This document shows positions 53,534 to 63,999 of a DNA stretch of 64,000 nt, piece by piece. The position numbers and the translations under genes were made by a program. The stretch comes from Epithemia pelagica. Lineage: Eukaryota; Bacillariophyta; Bacillariophyceae; Surirellales; Surirellaceae. The DNA lies in NCBI GenBank assembly GCA_946965045.2, contig OX337240.1, positions 806,001 to 870,000 of the forward strand, given 5' to 3'. Each line of letters starts with the position of its first letter. Position 1 is the stretch's first letter. The notes beneath the pieces were generated by a model, which saw only the letters and a program-made list of their open reading frames with translations, was not told where the DNA came from and searched no databases.

Positions 53534-56500
53534 ACGAAAGACAAAAACCCCCCGACACTGTCCAGTACCCGACTGCCCATGGACAGTGTCATCATCATCA
53601 ACCAACCCCCATGCCTCCCTGAAGGAACACCTAATCACCGAGCACAGCGAAACCCACCCATCAGACTACCTCACACCCCAATATTGCAACCAACACGGCT
53701 TTCATCCATGCCTCAAATGCGACACGCCTACCGCCATCTTCACTACGGAAGGGCATCTAAGACAACACGTAACAAAAGAACATAGTAGGGCGAAAACAAA
53801 CCTCCAGTTAGTCCTACAAACCTACCGACATTCTCCACCAGAAACTGAGAGACAATGGAAAGATAGCTTAGCTTATCTGCACAAACTACAGCTTTCACCA
53901 CCACCATTCCGCCGAAGTATCTGGCACAAACTAAAGCCTCCCATCAAAGCAGAATTTTACACAACATACAACACGGTTGTGTCTTGGATCCTTGAAGCAA
54001 CACCACCCCTGTCCCCCTCGGTCCTGAAGGATGACAGACCACCACAACACGACATCGACGCCAGTCCCTTTTGGAAACTGTTAATTCTATTAGAGTCCCT
54101 CCTGCTGGCACCAATCAAAGGAACAGTGCACCTCACCTATGCAAACGCCTTTCGAGCCCGGCTCTCCTGGTTTAAGACCGGCAGACTCGAAGAACTCCAC
54201 CACATCATCTGGAATCCAACACCACTCCCAAAACAGGGAGCAAACAACAAGAAAAAACAGAAACAACGACATCGGCAACAACATCACCCCTCTCCGTCCG
54301 ACCAACTGCCACAATGGCGTCTCCACTCAGCTCAACAATTAGCCAACCTTGGCAATTACCGAGCAGCAGTCAAACGACTCACAACAAACACACCACCAGC
54401 AACATTGACCGCACCAAGAGTCGAACGTTGCCAGAACGAACTCTTTCCACAAAGACAACGACCACCCCCGTCAACAAGATCACATGGTCAACCAACAATG
54501 GGACCCCCAGCCGCACAGTATTTAAAACTGACAGACGAGTCCTTCGAAAGGGCACTGCGGCAGATGACACCGGGGACGGCCTCTGGACCGTTCTCCACAT
54601 GCATCGACACCATCGTGTCGATGGCTCTCCACAAGACAACAAAAGCGCCGGATGCAACAAGACCGTACTTCCGCAACATCAAATCTCTCATACAACTCGT
54701 AGTGACTGCCCAAGTACCGACAACAATCCAACCAATTCTCGCCAGCAATTACTTTCTTGCTTTGCATAAAGACATGAACAATCTGGAACGGCTACGACCC
54801 ATTGGGATTGGAACAGCCATCCGAAGAGTAGCAGCCAAGACAGCCCTGGTACACCTTACCGATGCCATTCAACCCCTCCTGCTCAAAGGAGGCCAGTACG
54901 GCATACAAGTACCCGGGGGAGTCGATTTTGTCGCCCAAACCACGGCCATGGCAGTGCGACAATACATCGACCGAAATCCAACAACGACAGACTCATCAAC
55001 CACATCAACAACAACCGAAAACCGGACGACAACGACAAACCCATCAACACCATCAACAACAACCGACAGTCGGACGAGACCGCCGAGCCGAGCACTGGTC
55101 ATGCTAGATCTAACAAATATGTTCAATAATGTGAGCAGAACTGAAGCAAGAAAAATCTTGTTAGAGCATGACGAAACAACACCACTGGTCCCCTTGTTTG
55201 ACCTGTTAACACAACACACCTGCAAGCAATGGTACTTCGACGAAAACAAACAAGCAAAGTTTTTACGGCAAGAAGAAGGGTTCCCCCAAGGCTGCCCTTT
55301 GAGCCCGCTATTCTCCTGTCTCGTCTTACTGGCCTTAACAAACAAGCTGAACAAAGAACAAGCCAAAAGAGCACAACAACGACAGCGCAACAACAACCCA
55401 CACGACGACGAAATGGGCGGAGTAGGACACACCGCATCCATCATGGATGACACATCCGTGTGTTTGCCCCACTGCAACGTCCCATGGTTCCTAAAACGTT
55501 TCGAAGCACTCGGTCAGCCTTTGGGAATCATTTTGAACAAAAGCAAAACAACAATTCTTACCTCCACCGACGGTACACCCCCCGACACGCTAGACCCAAC
55601 AGACAAACAGTTCCTCGAACAAGCGCTGTCGTTCCTTTCTCCCGCCGACCCGGCAAAAGCCGAGATCACAAACGGGGTACGATTTCTCGGACAGCCTATA
55701 GGTTCGAGTAACTTCGCCCAGCAATACATCCAAAACAAAGTGAAAAAGATGCATCACAAACTGGACTGTTTCTTGCAACTGCCAGACCTCCAGACCAAAC
55801 ACAACCTTTTCAAATTTACCATGGTATCGTCCCTGTTGCACCTGCTACCATCAGATGTCTACCTGGCGCACACGACAACAAATCCAAGAACAACGCTTTG
55901 GTCCAGCCCAACAACATTAGAGACAGAAAAAATCGTCGCACGCTTTCTATCAGAACTCACCTCGCTCCCCGAAACCGAGATCAGCTCTTCGGCGTGCCTC
56001 ATTGCGGCAATGCCACAACGACTGGGAGGCCTCGGCTACCAACAAGCGGCCACATCGGCGTACCCACGATTGCTAACCCAAACGGCACGAGCAATCGCCT
56101 TAGCAACCTCGAGCAAAACACCAATCCCGAGAGTCCACCGAAGGGAACTTAACAATTGGCAAGAAAGCACCGATGAGTACATGACAATTTTCAGAAAAAC
56201 ACTTTCACTCTACGCCAAAGAATACGCAGAAGAACAATTGTACACACCAAAGAGGTATGACCATACCACTCACAAAAGACTACTCCATCACACAGTCCAA
56301 GAACATACCCTGCCGCGCTTGGTAGCCGAAACCCCACCAGAACAACGAACCTTCCTCCCCGGTTTATTGTCGCCTCTCACCAGTTTGGCCCTGTCCCTAC
56401 CTTTGACAGCAACACAGTTTTGCTATCCAAACGAAGTATTCCAAACGGCAATCAAAAGAAAATTGCGGCTCCCCTTGTTCGTGAACGATCCAACCCAGTC

Positions 56501-57467
56501 TTGGCCCCAGAAATGTCGCTGCTCCAAAACCAAGACAATTGACCCTCTGGGAGACCATTTGTTCTCATGCACCTCCGCTTCGAAAACAGCCCTTTCGAAT
56601 GCAATTCGAGACACCTTATTCGACGTACTTCGACAACTTGCACCTGCAGCTGGAACAGTCGAAACCACCCACGACGTCCACGTTGAGCCACCTGGTTTGG
56701 CTCCGCAACACGAGCGAAACATACGGCCCGCCGATGTCGGGATGCTCCTCCGCAAGCCACACCGCAACGACCACTTTCAATATGTGGCGATAGACATCAC
56801 CATTCCCCCACCTCAACAACCTTTGCCAATCCACGACCCGTCCGACCACAAAACAATAGCCACAATGGCATCAAGGGCGCATCACGAGGCAGCAAGGGCT
56901 AAGTTTTGTCGGGATCCACAAACAGCAACACACCTGCTCCACAACGGCGTTTATCTCTTACCATTCACCGTCGACCACCTGGGTTCCTTGGGATCTTTCG
57001 CCACTACCCTTCTTTTCCCATCAGAATATCACCACCCAACCTTGTCAACAACCGAACCTCCGCCATGGGATAACCCCTTTTTCGGAAAAGACGAAAAGAG
57101 AAGTAAATCACATCCAGCGGCCTACGCACTCTTCCAACAACTAAAAGAAGCCCCAAACAACATGCTTACAAAGGCAAACAAAAACACAAAAAAGTTTAGC
57201 TATCCAGAGGCTAACATATACACAATCGGACACTATGCCAAAGCCTCACTGGGCCATGCAATCATCTCGGCATTGGCCAACCACGCCAATAATAACATCA
57301 CAGCGATAAAACATCACCAATCCCATCGAAAAATTCGAATCACACAATTGCAAAATCTGGCAACACCATGTTTTGCACCAGTCACTCCGATCTACTCCCC
57401 GGCTCCAATGGCACAGTTCATCACTGCCACGGACACAACCCCACTCCTTTGCGAACTCCCCGCTTAG
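53526..57467 (+). CDS. ORF2: zinc fingers, reverse transcriptase, RLE endonuclease
   Basis: Three in-frame ATGs are possible (53490, 53502, 53526). I choose 53526 because ATGAGTGA overlaps the ORF1 stop, a typical reinitiation arrangement, giving 1313 residues. The N-terminus has two C2H2 fingers (CPVPDCPW...HLITEH, CLKCDTP...HVTKEH). The RT has RPIGIGTAIRRV, motif A LVMLDLTNMFNNVS (about residue 525), GFPQGCPLSPLF (584) and the catalytic SIMDDTS (638, with MDD where ADD is usual). The C-terminal region has a CRCS...GDHLFSC knuckle, then RPADVGML and VAIDITIP, matching the RPD...D core of restriction-like endonucleases. It would nick target DNA and reverse transcribe the element RNA from the nick. 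Confidence 0.88.
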   Translation: MSERKTKTPRHCPVPDCPWTVSSSSTNPHASLKEHLITEHSETHPSDYLTPQYCNQHGFHPCLKCDTPTAIFTTEGHLRQHVTKEHSRAKTNLQLVLQTYRHSPPETERQWKDSLAYLHKLQLSPPPFRRSIWHKLKPPIKAEFYTTYNTVVSWILEATPPLSPSVLKDDRPPQHDIDASPFWKLLILLESLLLAPIKGTVHLTYANAFRARLSWFKTGRLEELHHIIWNPTPLPKQGANNKKKQKQRHRQQHHPSPSDQLPQWRLHSAQQLANLGNYRAAVKRLTTNTPPATLTAPRVERCQNELFPQRQRPPPSTRSHGQPTMGPPAAQYLKLTDESFERALRQMTPGTASGPFSTCIDTIVSMALHKTTKAPDATRPYFRNIKSLIQLVVTAQVPTTIQPILASNYFLALHKDMNNLERLRPIGIGTAIRRVAAKTALVHLTDAIQPLLLKGGQYGIQVPGGVDFVAQTTAMAVRQYIDRNPTTTDSSTTSTTTENRTTTTNPSTPSTTTDSRTRPPSRALVMLDLTNMFNNVSRTEARKILLEHDETTPLVPLFDLLTQHTCKQWYFDENKQAKFLRQEEGFPQGCPLSPLFSCLVLLALTNKLNKEQAKRAQQRQRNNNPHDDEMGGVGHTASIMDDTSVCLPHCNVPWFLKRFEALGQPLGIILNKSKTTILTSTDGTPPDTLDPTDKQFLEQALSFLSPADPAKAEITNGVRFLGQPIGSSNFAQQYIQNKVKKMHHKLDCFLQLPDLQTKHNLFKFTMVSSLLHLLPSDVYLAHTTTNPRTTLWSSPTTLETEKIVARFLSELTSLPETEISSSACLIAAMPQRLGGLGYQQAATSAYPRLLTQTARAIALATSSKTPIPRVHRRELNNWQESTDEYMTIFRKTLSLYAKEYAEEQLYTPKRYDHTTHKRLLHHTVQEHTLPRLVAETPPEQRTFLPGLLSPLTSLALSLPLTATQFCYPNEVFQTAIKRKLRLPLFVNDPTQSWPQKCRCSKTKTIDPLGDHLFSCTSASKTALSNAIRDTLFDVLRQLAPAAGTVETTHDVHVEPPGLAPQHERNIRPADVGMLLRKPHRNDHFQYVAIDITIPPPQQPLPIHDPSDHKTIATMASRAHHEAARAKFCRDPQTATHLLHNGVYLLPFTVDHLGSLGSFATTLLFPSEYHHPTLSTTEPPPWDNPFFGKDEKRSKSHPAAYALFQQLKEAPNNMLTKANKNTKKFSYPEANIYTIGHYAKASLGHAIISALANHANNNITAIKHHQSHRKIRITQLQNLATPCFAPVTPIYSPAPMAQFITATDTTPLLCELPA

Positions 57468-57530
57468 GAGTCCCACTTTACCATAGACAGTAACGTACTA
57501 AAAAAAAAAAGGTACGGATGTGGATCGACA

Positions 57531-58937
57531 ATGGCGATCCGACGGCGACACATCAAGAACTCCTGGACATGCCATGGACCCGACAGGTTATCATTAATCA
57601 TATTGATCAGTCTTGTAGTTCTGGATGATCTCCATTTATCAAGATGTGCGTCAACCGCTTCTGCCTGGAAGATTCCACTCGTTCCATCAACATCAACAAC
57701 TTCTCTGATGGCCGATCGACGGCGGTTGATTCTTGATCTTCCTTTGGCTATCGCAATGGGATCGTTGTGTCCGCCAGTTCCAACAGACACAGGAGCACAC
57801 TGTGCTTGGGCGGCTGATGTATCACCTCAATCATCGGACGATAGTTTCATTCGGGTTCCGCGATCACCTAGTGACACTGCCAGGCTTCCACGTATTGGAT
57901 ATTCCATGTACAAGACAGTTCGCGAACAAGTCGGGGAAGGAGTTTCATTGGCTTTGCTAGCCGGTGTCCGCCATTTTGATTGTGCTACTCAATACAGTAC
58001 GAATGCGGAGGTGGGTCGAGTCTTGCAACGATACATTCAGTCAGGTACTATCGAAACACGGGATGGTACTGTCAAAACAAGCAAACAAAGCCAAGAAAAG
58101 CGCCGAAATGAGTTATATCTTACTCACAAGGTATCAAATGCTGAACAATCTTTGTCAAGGGAAGAACTGCAGCGCAATGTTCTTCTTCAAGGAAGTGTTC
58201 TTTTGGGAAATACGAAGTCAAAAAGTAGACCGCCGTTGGATTTAGTAATGCTCCATTCTCCATTGACCGACCGCAATCGTCGACTTTCGTCTTACGCATC
58301 TTTGTGTGATTTGGTTGATCAACAAAAGATTGGAGCTGTGGGCGTGTGTCATTTTGGAGTGAAACCACTGCAGTAAGTGCACAAACACTGGGTTTGTCGG
58401 TGAGCCATGATCATGTCGAATTTCATACATCGATGTCTTTTATGTGATTGCTTTTTTGCTATTGGCAGAGAGATTGTAGATGCAGGTCTGCCCCCTCCAT
58501 CCGTCATTCAATTGGAGTTGTCACCCTTCAATCAACATACGGAGGTGGCGGCATGGGCCGCTTCTAATGACTGTCTATTGTCATGTGCGGCATGGTCCAA
58601 ATTGTCTTCCACCAATGGTCCCACGCAAGGTTGGGATATTCTTGGGTCCATTGCCAACGCTCGAGGAATGACCAAGCAACAAGTCCTCATTCGCTGGGCC
58701 ATCCAACGGGGCTACATGTGCGTACCCCGATCCAGCAGTCAATACAAGGTGGAACGACAGGCCATTGCCGAAAATTCCTGGACAGTCACGGAACCATTTG
58801 TACTGACAGACAAAGAAATGGCAATTCTTGATGGCTTGGATGAACAAATTTCGGCAGGGCAGCTTGGTGTGAAGGACGGCTGGGAGGAAAGTGACATACT
58901 GAGCAACAAATGGGATCCTACAACTGCAATGGTATAG
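57531..58937 (+). CDS. Plastid-targeted aldo/keto reductase
   Basis: Exons 57531-58372 and 58469-58937, split by a 96-nt intron (gtaagt...ttggcag), encode 436 residues. The catalytic tetrad is complete: D150 and Y155 in HFDCATQY, K200 in LTHK, H242 in VMLHSP. C-terminal AKR features follow, such as QLELSPFNQH and a VPRSSSQ cofactor-binding stretch. The N-terminus has a hydrophobic segment (residues ~20-31), then STASA/W (W46), an ASAW form of the diatom plastid-import motif. A second RRR stretch with a hydrophobic run (RRRLILDLPLAIAMGS, 63-78) could be a twin-arginine thylakoid signal. The enzyme would reduce a carbonyl with NADPH; the substrate cannot be told. The start codon lies 20 bp after the A-tail of the retrotransposon. 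Confidence 0.82.
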
Positions 58938-59100
58938 CCGAACCGGGTCTTTGATGTACTCCTAGACGAGAGCATACTAACCGTTCAAGGGCAACTAGTC
59001 ACTCTAAGTAATGATGTAGGAGTACAGCAACTCGTGATCACTCAAAATCAACATATATTACTGAAGATCCATCCTCGGGATGCATTGGTGTCATGGGTTA

Positions 59101-60644
59101 CTAGATAATGTCACCGTCTCCCAGGTCTTCCTCTTCTTCTTCTTCAGCCTCTTCATCGTTTGTTTCAGTGGCTGTTCCACCTTCTGCTGTGTCGTCTTCG
59201 TCTTCATCTTCCTTCACATCATCTGGATCCTTGAAATCCACAAGCAGATCGCCAGCAGGTTTCTTCCTTGCGGGGGATCTAGTAGGGGAATCAACGCCGG
59301 TCCTCATGGGACTTCCAGCTCCTAAAATTTCAAGGAAGAAATCAAGTCAGTTCTGTCAAGAAAAACAAGATAAATGACCGTCATAGCAAAGTCACAGGAC
59401 ATACCTTTCGGGAAGTGGTGTTCCATCCAGAAATCGGCAATTTCCTCGCGTGTGCAGATCCAGACATCGCGACCATAGCTTCGAGCAAAGTCCAGGAACT
59501 CGGCAACAGCCGCCGCTCGTCCGGGACGAGCCAAACGACAATGCAAGGCTACCGTCATCATTTTAGCATGTCCTCCACGTCCTTCTTCCACCAGGTATCG
59601 AAGTGTGTCTTTCAAATCCTTGGCAAAGGCTTCCGCATTGGGATATCCATTGGGTTGTGTAAAACGCATATCGGTCTCAGTCATTGTGTAGGGAATCACA
59701 AGGTGCAGCTTGCCGTCAAAATCCATGTTCCAGTATGGCAAGTCATCCGCATAGGAATCCGAATCGTACTTGAAACCACCCTCCTCAACCACAAAGCGAC
59801 GAGACTTTTCGTTTGGCTGCAGAAAAAAATGACAAGTTGAGAGAGGACATACAAGCTCCCACGTTTATCCAGCTGAATGAACGAACCTTTCCAAAATAAA
59901 TACCAACGGGTCTTTTCCCTATCAACTGCTCGTGAATTTGAATGCAACGTTGTAGGTGCTCATTTTCCAGCTCTTCGTCCATTCCTGTGTAGTCCATTTC
60001 ACGATATCCATGAGACGCTACTTCCCAGTTCTTGCACAACCGACAGAGAAACAATACAAAGTCGTCAGAAACAATGAAAACAAGACAAGACTCAACCACT
60101 ACGAAAATTGTCACTGGGTACTCACCGACTGATCGCGCAACGCGTGACAAACGGCGGGATTTCGTTCCAGTGCCATTCCGACGGCAAACACTGTCGCGGG
60201 AGTCTTTTTCTTGGAAAACAAACGGTGCAAGCGCCAGAACCCAGCTCGCGAACCGTAATCATACTTTGATTCCGAACTAAGATTCCGCTCCACTCCTATC
60301 AATACTCGTCACCAAGAGAAAGCCGCAAATAATGAGGGAATCGCTTCAAGTGAGTCTCAAACTTCCATAGAAACAAAACAAGACCCGAAATCCACAATCA
60401 GATCGAATCGAATCCTGACGGCATGCGCACCTGTATCTCCATGCAATACACATTCCTCGCCACCTTCTTCGTAATTGATCACAAAGTTGAGCGCCACCTT
60501 TGCGCCCTTTGGCCATTTGACAGCAACTGCCGATGGTCCATAACCAAGCATATCTCGGTACGTGCCGGGTGCGCCATATTTGACCATACGGTCGTTGTCA
60601 TGAATCGACAAAGGCCACGTTTCTTTGTCTTTCTCGGTTGTCAT
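59101..60644 (-). CDS. puuE-like: PuuE-type allantoinase (polysaccharide deacetylase fold)
   Basis: Five exons on the minus strand (60644-60431, 60295-60126, 60030-59887, 59816-59405, 59321-59101), all with GT-AG introns of 70-135 nt, add to 386 residues in frame. Continuity with the bacterial PuuE family is strong: DMLGYGP, WPKGAKVALNFVINYEEGGE, YDYGSRAGFWR, TPATVFAVGMALERNP, EVASHGYREMDY, VVEEGGFKYDSDSYADDLPYW, ALHCRLARPGR. PuuE is a metal-independent allantoinase that hydrolyses allantoin to allantoate in purine breakdown. No targeting presequence is visible, so it is probably cytosolic. An acidic tail (about 40 residues, EEEEEEDLGDG) after the conserved domain is unusual for bacterial members. 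Confidence 0.88.
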
Positions 60645-61912
60645 GTCTCTCAATTACCAACCTCTAACACTCGCTTCAATCAATGACGACGATAGGGCTT
60701 GGATCAAAGGGTCTTCTTGGAAGCAAAAGAATGACCCCCTTCTCAGACACGAGCGTGAATCAGCTGTGCTATGTGCTCTACCCTATGGATCTTGCTACTC
60801 CGTGGGTACCTCTAGCTAGGAGTAGCTACTCCTAAGAGGAGTTCGAGGCAGGAAATCATCTCTTCTATGAACAACATCATGTTAATAACATGCTTCATGT
60901 CCTGATTATCACAAGCATGGTGGAGGGTGGAGCTTGCAAACAAGGTCACGAGCAACGGTTCGGTGTTCTGACAACTGCGCTGACTATTGAAGATATGGGA
61001 AGATTGGGTATTCGGGAAGGAGTCGATAAATGACGGCCGATAATCGCAAACAGCCTCTTGTGGTGCCTTGGTTGGATGGGTTCGTAGCCCGATAATGTAA
61101 TGGCTTTCTGGGATCTTCGACGCACAGCAAGATTCATGTTTTATCATGCCTCCGTCGAATGTTTCTGCAGGGAAATACTGCGAGACAAAATATTGTAGTG
61201 CATCTTACCTGCTCCTAATGCTCATCTTCCATTAAGATATCGGGTGACAACAGGATCATTTTATGACCTGGAGTCAAGAGAGGTGTTAATGAATAAGTCA
61301 CTACAATTTTCTCCGATCTTTCCTTGCACACGTATCCTTCTTGGAAAGATTTAAGCTCTTTTACAAGATTGATATATGTCTATGGCGATGAGAAGCATCG
61401 CATCCCAAAAGGTCACGGTCAAGGTGCTCCTTTCAAAGGCGACATGAGGCAAAAAAGGCATACGCCCAAAGCCCAAAGACCCAAAGAAAAAGACTGGGTT
61501 TGAAAGCGAAGAAAAATGCCTCTCGGGACGATCATACGTTGCAGCTCGCCGCGCGCGCTAATTTTACCATGCGCGAAGATGCATGTGCTACTATTGTATT
61601 GTACGAAGGTACGCTTATGTAAATAGTCCCCCGTGACTGGGGGATGCGCGGAGAGGCATGGCGAGGTACACTAACTATCGGTCGAGTCTCGCGTCTTGCC
61701 TCATTTTTCTCCTCCGTGTTTTTTGGTGGGCGGATCCAACCATGAAGCGGCGCACCTCGAACCTATGAAATTGGTAAGTCGCTTCGTGGAATCGTAAAAG
61801 TGCGCACCTCACTGGATGATAACGATAGCTCATTCACCGGTCTGCTCAACAAAAAATATTTTCCTTAATCTCTCTTTACAACTCGATCCTCAAAAGTATT
61901 CCACTCTCCACC
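60645..61912. other. Intergenic; upstream of the four-repeat gene
   Basis: No gene is supported. It contains a perfect 16-bp palindrome aggagtagctactcct at 60818-60833 and a CG-rich stretch gccgcgcgcgc near 61548. Open frames here (for example minus 60812-61147) show no family traits. Confidence 0.4.
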
Positions 61913-62689
61913 ATGGATCCTCCCACATCAGTCAACAAGGAACAAACACAACCTTCAGGATCATCGTCGGATGAGATGCTTCAAAAGTTGCAGTCTGGAT
62001 GGTCGACGGTTGTGGAGCAAACAAAGGTTTCCATGAAGCATGTGGAAAATGCATTAACACCGACCGTTGAAGAAAAGAGTAAAACCACTCAGGATCGTAG
62101 CACACCAGAAGGAGCTTCGAACGACGATATGCTTCAGCACATTCAGTCCGGATGGACATCTGTGGTGGAGCACACCAAGGCTTCCATGAAGAAGATGGAA
62201 GATGCCATTACCCCCAAACCGGGAGAAGGAGAAGTGGACCCTACAAAGCAAGTCGAACAAGCCGAAGGTGGTACAGAAGCCAGCGACAACATGCTCCAGC
62301 ATCTCCAATCTGGTTGGAGTTCGGTCGTGGAACAGACCAAAGCGTCCATGAAGCATGTCGAAAAGGCAATCACACCGACAGTCGACACCGAGAATACCGA
62401 ACGATCGACCGAAACACCATTGCCCGAGAGTGGCGCGCCCTCCTCCAACAACGACGATATGCTTCAGCACATTCAGTCTGGCTGGACCACGGTTGTAGAA
62501 CACACCAAGGCCTCTGTTAAGGAAGTCGAAAAACATATTCCGACTGTGGTGGAGAAGACAAAGCAATCTCTTCAAAAGGCTCATGAAGCTGTCTCCTCGC
62601 GCACTGGATGGTTTGAGCAAACGGCTGAGGAGGACAAGGTTGACATTCCAGTTGTGCCAGAGATGAACGAGACGGCTGGCAATGCATAG
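61913..62689 (+). CDS. Four-repeat protein of unknown function
   Basis: 258 residues from ATG 61913 in a caccATGG context; no membrane segment or signal. Four repeats of ~50-60 residues share a core DxMLQxxQSGWxxVVExTKxSxKxxE (starting about residues 22, 76, 125 and 181), joined by acidic/Pro linkers. The helical cores are amphipathic with conserved Trp. The last repeat runs into extra helices (VVEKTKQSLQKAHEAV) and an acidic end. Helical repeats like these often coat membranes or lipid droplets, but this is inference only. Repeats 2 and 4 are closest to each other in wording, and so are 1 and 3, which suggests duplication of a two-repeat unit. Confidence 0.75.
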   Translation: MDPPTSVNKEQTQPSGSSSDEMLQKLQSGWSTVVEQTKVSMKHVENALTPTVEEKSKTTQDRSTPEGASNDDMLQHIQSGWTSVVEHTKASMKKMEDAITPKPGEGEVDPTKQVEQAEGGTEASDNMLQHLQSGWSSVVEQTKASMKHVEKAITPTVDTENTERSTETPLPESGAPSSNNDDMLQHIQSGWTTVVEHTKASVKEVEKHIPTVVEKTKQSLQKAHEAVSSRTGWFEQTAEEDKVDIPVVPEMNETAGNA

Positions 62690-63081
62690 GAATGTTTCAA
62701 AATGATGGTCTTGTCTCTGCTCATTTGTTTGTTTCGTGATTTTAGCACTCGATCAAGTACTCGTTCATATATATCAGGTCGACCTATTTACGTCCCTTGT
62801 CTCTTATTAATACTCGTAAGTTAAAGGGAAGTCACCCATATTCTTTCTAAGTAGCATCATTGAATCCCATACTCCAGGAAATCATGCAGTTTACTTGCCG
62901 GTAAGACGAAACTGTTCATGTTAGATCAAGAGATCGCATCCTAGAACCACAGCATTGCGAATTGCGAGGCTTTGGGAGACCTAACATGGAGCCAATCAGA
63001 TAGCCTTGGATTCCACGTGTAGGCTTCTCCACGTACCATGGGTTGTTTCGTCGCCATCAAATCGCAGAATTCAACACAAAA
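62690..63081. other. Intergenic, with a short upstream ORF
   Basis: No gene is seen. An upstream ATG at 63038 opens a 15-codon frame (MGCFVAIKSQNSTQK) that ends just past the ATG at 63082, overlapping it. It could reduce translation of the next gene if the transcript starts above it. Confidence 0.4.
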
Positions 63082-63999
63082 ATGAGACAACACAGAGAAA
63101 TGAAGTCGTTGGCGGTACTAGTACTATTTGTTGCAATGGCAAAAGTTGACGGACTTGCAATGATATGGGGTGGATGGAAATGGGGACAGTCATGCCAGGT
63201 TGCGACGCGGCTCTGCGTTGACAGTCGGCGATTTCGTTTTCGATCATTAACATCAACGACGACGACTAGCAGTACCAGTAGAGCACTGAGTACAAGTACT
63301 TCGAATGAAGATACAAATCACCATCAACTCACTCTGACTGCTGGTTCGATTCACGAATCGGAATATGAAGTGAAGAAGAGCAAGTTTATTGGTTATGCTA
63401 CTCATGTTCAAACCTGGGACGAAGCGTCGTCTTTTCTCGCTGACATTAAAGGGCAACATCCCAAGGCTCGGCATTGGTGTTATGGTTTTCGAACCGGTAG
63501 TCAGAATCCACAACCTGGTATAAACATGGACAACGACGAGAACAATGGGGAATCTGGATTCTTGTCAGAACGGTGCTCGGACGACGGTGAGCCGACAGGG
63601 ACGGCTGGAGCTCCCATTTTGGGTGCCATTCAAGGACAAGGCTTGACCAATGTCATGTGTGTTGTGGTCCGTTACTTTGGTGGCATCAAACTTGGAGCTG
63701 GAGGTCTCATTCGTGCCTATGGAGCCTCGGCTCGACAAGTGTTGAGGGAGGCCGAATCGAACTACCAAGTGGTCCTTCCCACGACTCCTCGCACTGTTAC
63801 TGTGTCGGCACAACAAGTGGGAGCCCTGTACGACGTATTACAACAACACCAACAACGGGGGACCATTGTTCGTTCCGGGGAGGAAACCTATGGACTCGAT
63901 GGGAGTCTCACCCTTTCGGTAAATTGCGTTGTGGACCATGTGGATGCCTTTGAACGGGCACTGCAGGATGCTACACGGGGAAAGGCAGTTATTTCATGA
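63082..63999 (+). CDS. IMPACT/YigZ family protein (UPF0029)
   Basis: 305 residues from ATG 63082, stop TGA 63997-63999; a frame extension above this begins with TTG and is rejected. An alternative start is ATG 63100. A hydrophobic N-terminal segment (SLAVLVLFVAMAKVDG) looks like a signal peptide and may start a bipartite organelle presequence. From about residue 85 the family core is clear: SKFIGYATHV, HPKARHWCYGFR, CSDDGEPTGTAGAPILGAI, VVVRYFGGIKLGAGGLIRAYG. The C-terminal ferredoxin-like half is complete. Eukaryotic IMPACT inhibits the GCN2 kinase through an extra RWD domain, which is absent here, so this resembles the bacterial YigZ form, a possible translation-linked factor. Function is not known. 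Confidence 0.85.
   Translation: MRQHREMKSLAVLVLFVAMAKVDGLAMIWGGWKWGQSCQVATRLCVDSRRFRFRSLTSTTTTSSTSRALSTSTSNEDTNHHQLTLTAGSIHESEYEVKKSKFIGYATHVQTWDEASSFLADIKGQHPKARHWCYGFRTGSQNPQPGINMDNDENNGESGFLSERCSDDGEPTGTAGAPILGAIQGQGLTNVMCVVVRYFGGIKLGAGGLIRAYGASARQVLREAESNYQVVLPTTPRTVTVSAQQVGALYDVLQQHQQRGTIVRSGEETYGLDGSLTLSVNCVVDHVDAFERALQDATRGKAVIS

Larger units (their letters stand above)
50339..57510 (+). mobile_element. Non-LTR retrotransposon, two ORFs, restriction-like endonuclease type
   Basis: A 1064-residue ORF1 overlaps ORF2 by ATGAGTGA. ORF2 has N-terminal C2H2 fingers, a reverse transcriptase, and a C-terminal Cys/His knuckle plus endonuclease motif, the layout of R2-like elements. A 3' UTR of only 32 nt leads into 11 A (57500-57510). 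Both ORFs are open throughout. The 5' boundary is not certain and no secure target duplication was found. Confidence 0.85.
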
